Shown piece after piece: positions 7,169 to 9,489 of a stretch of DNA of 9,489 nt (the first letter of the stretch is position 1; each line of letters begins with the position of its first letter). The notes beneath the pieces were generated by a model. The model did not search any database, was not told the origin of the DNA, and was given only the letters and a program-made list of their open reading frames with translations. A program made the position numbers and the translations under genes. Source of the stretch: Paracoccaceae bacterium (lineage in GTDB: Bacteria > Pseudomonadota > Alphaproteobacteria > Rhodobacterales > Rhodobacteraceae); NCBI GenBank assembly GCA_002401945.1, contig NVUP01000005.1:139500-148988 (forward strand). Direction: 5' to 3'.

Positions 7169-7188
7169 ATAGTTAGTATCATAACTAT
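7169..7188. promoter_or_regulatory. Palindromic operator, probably for the adjacent MarR regulator
   Basis: ATAGTTA and TAACTAT are perfect seven-base arms around GTATCA. The site ends 15 bases before the monooxygenase ATG and overlaps the place where a -10 box would lie if TTGAAA (7144-7149) is the -35. Size and symmetry suit a MarR dimer. Autorepression of the two-gene unit is the simplest reading. Confidence 0.6.
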
Positions 7189-7203
7189 ATTTGGATTTCT
7201 TCA

Positions 7204-7497
7204 ATGACTGAATTTAGTCTGTTTGCCACCATCACCCCAAAACCCGCCTTTTACGCTGATGCGCTTGCCGCGCTGCAGGGGATCATAACGCAGACCCGCG
7301 CCGAACCTGGGTGCCTAAGGTTTGAGCTGAACACCGGCCAGGGCGGTGATGCCAACCTGTATCTGGTGGAGCACTGGGCCAGCCCTCAGGCGCTGGACGA
7401 CCACTATGCGCAGCCCTATTCTGCTGCGGTATTTGAGGCCTATCAGGATTGGCTGGCCATGCCGCCCAAGATCATCAAAATGGACCGCAACAGCTAA
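7204..7497 (+). CDS. Antibiotic biosynthesis monooxygenase (ABM) domain protein, putative quinol monooxygenase
   Basis: A 97-residue single-domain protein with the dimeric alpha/beta-barrel ABM pattern: an N-terminal strand FSLFATITPKP, a helix to about 31, then TRAEPGCLRFEL (31-42), a strand with NLYLVEHWAS (51-60), and the ALDDHYAQPY helix (63-72). Similar cofactor-free proteins (YgiN type) oxidise quinols or bind small aromatics, and others act as dehydratases or have no known reaction, so only the family is assigned. Start ATG 7204 has only a weak GGA upstream. The stop TAA shares its last base with the ATG of the MarR gene, indicating a coupled pair in which the regulator probably senses a compound related to this enzyme. 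Confidence 0.88.
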   Translation: MTEFSLFATITPKPAFYADALAALQGIITQTRAEPGCLRFELNTGQGGDANLYLVEHWASPQALDDHYAQPYSAAVFEAYQDWLAMPPKIIKMDRNS

Positions 7498-7922
7498 TGT
7501 TCTTCCTCAAGGATCTGCCAACCCGCGAGATGATCCGTGGCTATGCGCAGACCCACGCTGTTGTGGACGTGCAGAAAACCAACGACGCGCTCCAGATGCT
7601 GCGCAAAGCCAGTCTGCTGATCCGGCGATTGGAGCGCTATTTTACATTACATGGCCTCTCGCAGACGCAGTTTCTGGTGCTGATGATCCTGCACCGTGAC
7701 ACGACCAAGGACAGCCATCTGGCTGCCGAGATTTGCGCCAAAATGGACCTCTCCAAACCTGTGCTCAGCACCACGCTAAAGACCATGCAGCAACGTGGGC
7801 TGATCGTTTATTGCGGCAAATCCGAGGATGCACGGGCCAAACCGCTGCGGATATCTGACACCGGGCGGGATCTATTGCTCAAACTACTGCCCGAGTATTT
7901 CGAGATCCTGCAATCGGGCTGA
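7497..7922 (+). CDS. MarR family transcriptional regulator
   Basis: A 141-residue winged-helix repressor-like protein. The dimer helices lie at the ends (about 22-52 and 120-138). The DNA-binding part runs from SQTQFLVLMIL (55-65) through LAAEICAKMDLSKPVLSTTLKTMQQRGL (75-102), which contains the recognition helix, to the wing around GKSEDARAKPLRISDTG (107-123), the usual MarR D-x-R-x-x/LT-x-x-G region. C80 and C106 are present; whether they sense oxidants cannot be told. The frame is open upstream to 7449, but the ATG at 7497, overlapping the TAA of the ABM gene, is the natural start. The palindrome upstream of the pair is its likely operator. Confidence 0.92.
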   Translation: MFFLKDLPTREMIRGYAQTHAVVDVQKTNDALQMLRKASLLIRRLERYFTLHGLSQTQFLVLMILHRDTTKDSHLAAEICAKMDLSKPVLSTTLKTMQQRGLIVYCGKSEDARAKPLRISDTGRDLLLKLLPEYFEILQSG

Positions 7923-7975
7923 ACCAGCTTGATTGCAGAAAGGCTCATGGCACCGCCAAGGGGCGACTCCAATTG

Positions 7976-8206
7976 TCAGAACCGCATGGGCAATGGCACT
8001 GGTGGCCGATCGCTCAACGGTGGCAGCCCGATATCGCGCCGCATATGCGCGTTCAACGGTGGCGATAGTATTGCGACCGGTCTTTTGCGGACAAACAGAT
8101 GCCGCAACAAGGCGCGCAGCACCCGCCATTTGCCAAAGTCGGCGGTGATTTGCGCCAAAGCAGCGTTGAGCTCTGCAAAGGGCGAGATCGATTCGAGTCG
8201 TGTCAT
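7976..8206 (-). CDS. DUF1127-like small protein
   Basis: A 76-residue basic protein. The C-terminal half resembles the DUF1127 family: an arginine-rich helix (about 27-42, KWRVLRALLRHLFVRKRP) followed by LNAHMRRDIGLPPL (51-64), where the family has L-x-x-H-x-L-x-DIGL. DUF1127 proteins are short stress- or phosphate-related proteins, and at least one in Rhodobacter (CcaF1) binds RNA. A similar role here is inferred. The frame extends upstream to 8281, but ATG 8206 is chosen because GGAGG (8217-8221) lies ten bases before it and MTRLESI looks like a natural N-terminus. That SD sits in a strong hairpin. The gene is convergent with marR, and the 53-base gap has no clear terminator. Confidence 0.8.
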   Translation of the reverse strand: MTRLESISPFAELNAALAQITADFGKWRVLRALLRHLFVRKRPVAILSPPLNAHMRRDIGLPPLSDRPPVPLPMRF

Positions 8207-8216
8207 GATGGTTTCG

Positions 8217-8234
8217 CCTCCGCGTAAACGGAGG
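8217..8234 (-). promoter_or_regulatory. SD-sequestering hairpin of the DUF1127-like gene
   Basis: In the minus-strand leader CCUCCG and CGGAGG pair perfectly over six bases with a UUUACG loop (plus arms 8229-8234 and 8217-8222). The whole SD GGAGG is inside the stem, so translation should require the stem to open, by heat, a protein or an sRNA. Drawn by hand; not energy-tested. Confidence 0.55.
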
Positions 8235-8344
8235 GCTCCTGGGATGATGAGAGGTGAGGGATGGGGCTGACAGCACAGCACGCAGCTGAGGGTCAGGCCC
8301 GGTTAGACTTCAGTTGTGAAGAAAAGTGTTCCGCCGCTAGCGGT

Positions 8345-8422
8345 TTAGCCGGTTCGCAACGCGAACATCGCTATCCAATTGCCACGCAGATAGAGGCGGT
8401 AATACGCTGATACATTGATCAT
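8345..8422 (-). CDS. Very small ORF of 25 codons with a consensus SD, function unknown
   Basis: The ORF starts at ATG 8422-8420 and ends at TAA 8347-8345. An exact AGGAGG (plus 8429-8434) lies six bases upstream of the ATG, the best SD in the window. The predicted peptide begins MINVSAYYRLYL and ends WIAMFALRTG: aromatic, basic, with a mildly hydrophobic second half, too short for a full membrane span plus tails. I do not recognise a family. It is 138 bases upstream of the DUF1127-like gene on the same strand and could be a leader peptide for it or an independent microprotein. The longer frame to 8557 lacks an SD and is unlikely. Evidence is the SD only, so this remains tentative. Confidence 0.5.
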   Translation of the reverse strand: MINVSAYYRLYLRGNWIAMFALRTG

Positions 8423-8623
8423 GAGACGCCTCCTGTGGCTAGGGATGGAACACAGCTGAGCAAATAGCAGAGGTCGCCGCCTCAACCATAGGGGGTGCCA
8501 CAATATTGCGGCGAACGGTGCATAAATGCAACTATTGAGCTGCACGTCTCGCTCCAAGCTTTAAACCTGCTAAGACCACCAAGCTAACAAAGTTATTAAA
8601 AGCCACAAATTTCAGGACAAGAC

Positions 8624-9489
8624 ATGATCAGAGACTTATTTAAGCCATTTGATTGGAGCGGCACCGTACCGCGCCGAACGTATTGGTTGGCACTATTTGT
8701 CGCATTTTCGATTGCCATTGGATGCCTTTATTTGAAGGACATTGGCAAGGCCGAAGCTTGGATCCTAGTGACCAGTCTGGCGGTGCTTCAACTGTTGTTC
8801 TGGTCTGTACTCGTCAGGCGGCTACACGACATGGGTCGCAACGGGATATGGAGTCTTCTTTTTCTGGTTCCACTAATCTCAGCCGTGGCACTGCTCTGGA
8901 TTGGCTTCGCAAAATCAAAGCCCAATCATGCAGAGCACTGGATAAAAAAACCTATCCACCTCGTCGGCCAAACTCTTCTCATGGCCGTCATTGCAATTGG
9001 ACTAAGCCGCGCCTTTTGGGCACCTTATTGGGTTCCGTCTGGCAGTATGAAGCCTACGTTGCTGATTGGCGATTACTTCTTGGTCTCATTGATTAACGAG
9101 ACCGATACCCCACAACGAGGCGACTTGGTCATATTCCGGAACCCCACCAATAATACAGACTTTATAGACCGCCTGATCGGCCTGCCTGGTGACACGGTTC
9201 AAATCCGAAATGGTCACCTGCATATCAACAGCACCGCTGTTGGATTGGAAAGCGCCGGAGAATTTGAAGAGGCTATGGTTCGACAAGGGCAGTGGTCTCA
9301 CTTCCCCCGCTGTGCAAATGGCCCGGTAGGTCATGGCGCAGCCTGTATTAAGTCCCAGTTCCTCGAAACCCTTCCTGAAGGGTCCGAGTATCATGTTCTA
9401 AACATCGGCAATCAGACCACCGACAACACGGGTGTTTTCCAAGTTCCCGAGAACCACTACTTCGTCATGGGGGACAATCGCGACAACTC
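8624..9489 (+). CDS. DUF805-signal peptidase I (S26A) fusion protein, 3' end missing; catalytic lysine replaced
   Basis: Open from ATG 8624 (AGGA six bases upstream) to the window edge; 288 residues are visible. Residues 1-130 are a DUF805-like membrane domain: WSGTVPRRTYW near 11-21 and RRLHDMGRNGIWSLL at 65-79, with about four membrane segments. From 131 the signal peptidase I catalytic region follows, facing the periplasm in the family: VPSGSMKPT with nucleophile S141, RGDLVIF (165-171), FIDRLIGLPGD (180-190), a C231/C241 pair, then YFVMGDNRDN at the edge. Signal peptidase I cuts leader peptides from exported proteins with a Ser-Lys dyad. Here D182 occupies the place of the lysine in the usual YIKR-x-x-GLPGD. 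S141 to D182 is 41 residues, normal spacing. It is therefore probably a divergent or inactive paralogue. Codon use (ATA, TTA, CTA, AGG) is more AT-rich than its neighbours, suggesting transfer. Confidence 0.88.
   Translation, partial: MIRDLFKPFDWSGTVPRRTYWLALFVAFSIAIGCLYLKDIGKAEAWILVTSLAVLQLLFWSVLVRRLHDMGRNGIWSLLFLVPLISAVALLWIGFAKSKPNHAEHWIKKPIHLVGQTLLMAVIAIGLSRAFWAPYWVPSGSMKPTLLIGDYFLVSLINETDTPQRGDLVIFRNPTNNTDFIDRLIGLPGDTVQIRNGHLHINSTAVGLESAGEFEEAMVRQGQWSHFPRCANGPVGHGAACIKSQFLETLPEGSEYHVLNIGNQTTDNTGVFQVPENHYFVMGDNRDN

Noticed and set aside
7013..7204. 63-codon minus-strand ORF in the divergent gap
   Set aside because: Starts with TTG without an SD, spans the operator and promoter region, and has no recognised family. 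Kept only as a possible explanation of the direct repeat.
7945..7970. Terminator between marR and the DUF1127-like gene
   Set aside because: Only four-pair stems (CGCC/GGCG and TGGC/GCCA) that exclude each other, and no T-run.
8300..8336. GGAAC...GT-like ECF (EcfG-type) promoter for the DUF1127-like gene
   Set aside because: GGAAC is present on the minus strand, but the downstream half is only GTCT at 19 bases; the match is too weak to call.
8207..8344. CcsR/cuckoo-type sRNA next to the DUF1127-like gene
   Set aside because: In Rhodobacter such sRNAs follow a DUF1127 gene and carry CCUCCUCCC loops. That motif is absent here, and the 53-base downstream gap is too short; only C-rich leader sequence was found.
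8345..8557. 70-codon version of the small minus ORF
   Set aside because: The upstream part has no SD and unlikely composition; the internal ATG at 8422 has an exact AGGAGG.

Overview
The window looks like the chromosome of a GC-rich alphaproteobacterium, most likely a Rhodobacterales (Roseobacter-group) member. The clues are the coding style, the hsp20-DUF1150 pair, a YdcH-family gene upstream of purEK, a DUF1127 small protein, and a C-terminal APS-kinase domain of the kind found in bifunctional sulfate adenylyltransferase/APS kinases. This is inferred from protein style, not from a database search.

Layout. Bases 1-390 hold the 3' end of an APS kinase gene, followed by a strong intrinsic terminator. 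Bases 548-2308 (minus) carry a PhzF-family protein followed by a GT10 fucosyltransferase-like protein, closely spaced. Bases 2364-3004 (minus) are a heat-shock operon: an Hsp20 small chaperone overlapping a DUF1150 protein by four bases. A good sigma-32 promoter lies upstream of it, with a short 5' leader that can fold over its Shine-Dalgarno (SD) like a ROSE RNA thermometer. On the plus strand follow a YdcH-family protein (3184-3408), then purE and purK (3658-5221), which overlap and have their own sigma-70-type promoter. Bases 5287-6977 (minus) hold an EamA-type transporter and an exported alpha/beta hydrolase. Bases 7204-7922 (plus) are an antibiotic-biosynthesis-monooxygenase-like protein and a MarR regulator sharing one base (TAATG), with a 20-bp perfect-arm palindrome just upstream that is a likely operator.

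Bases 7976-8422 (minus) contain two very small genes. One is a 76-residue DUF1127-like protein whose SD is buried in a six-pair hairpin. The other is an undescribed 25-codon ORF with an exact AGGAGG SD. Their leaders share three short blocks in the same order, suggesting a duplicated regulatory region.

From 8624 to the right edge runs a truncated, more AT-rich gene: a DUF805 membrane domain fused to a signal peptidase I domain. The catalytic serine box and the GDNRDN box are present, but the position of the general-base lysine is aspartate. With the SD-occluding leaders, this is the most unusual content here.

The core metabolic genes (APS kinase, purEK) and the hsp20 operon are ordinary. I see no rRNA, tRNA, CRISPR array, insertion sequence or phage gene.
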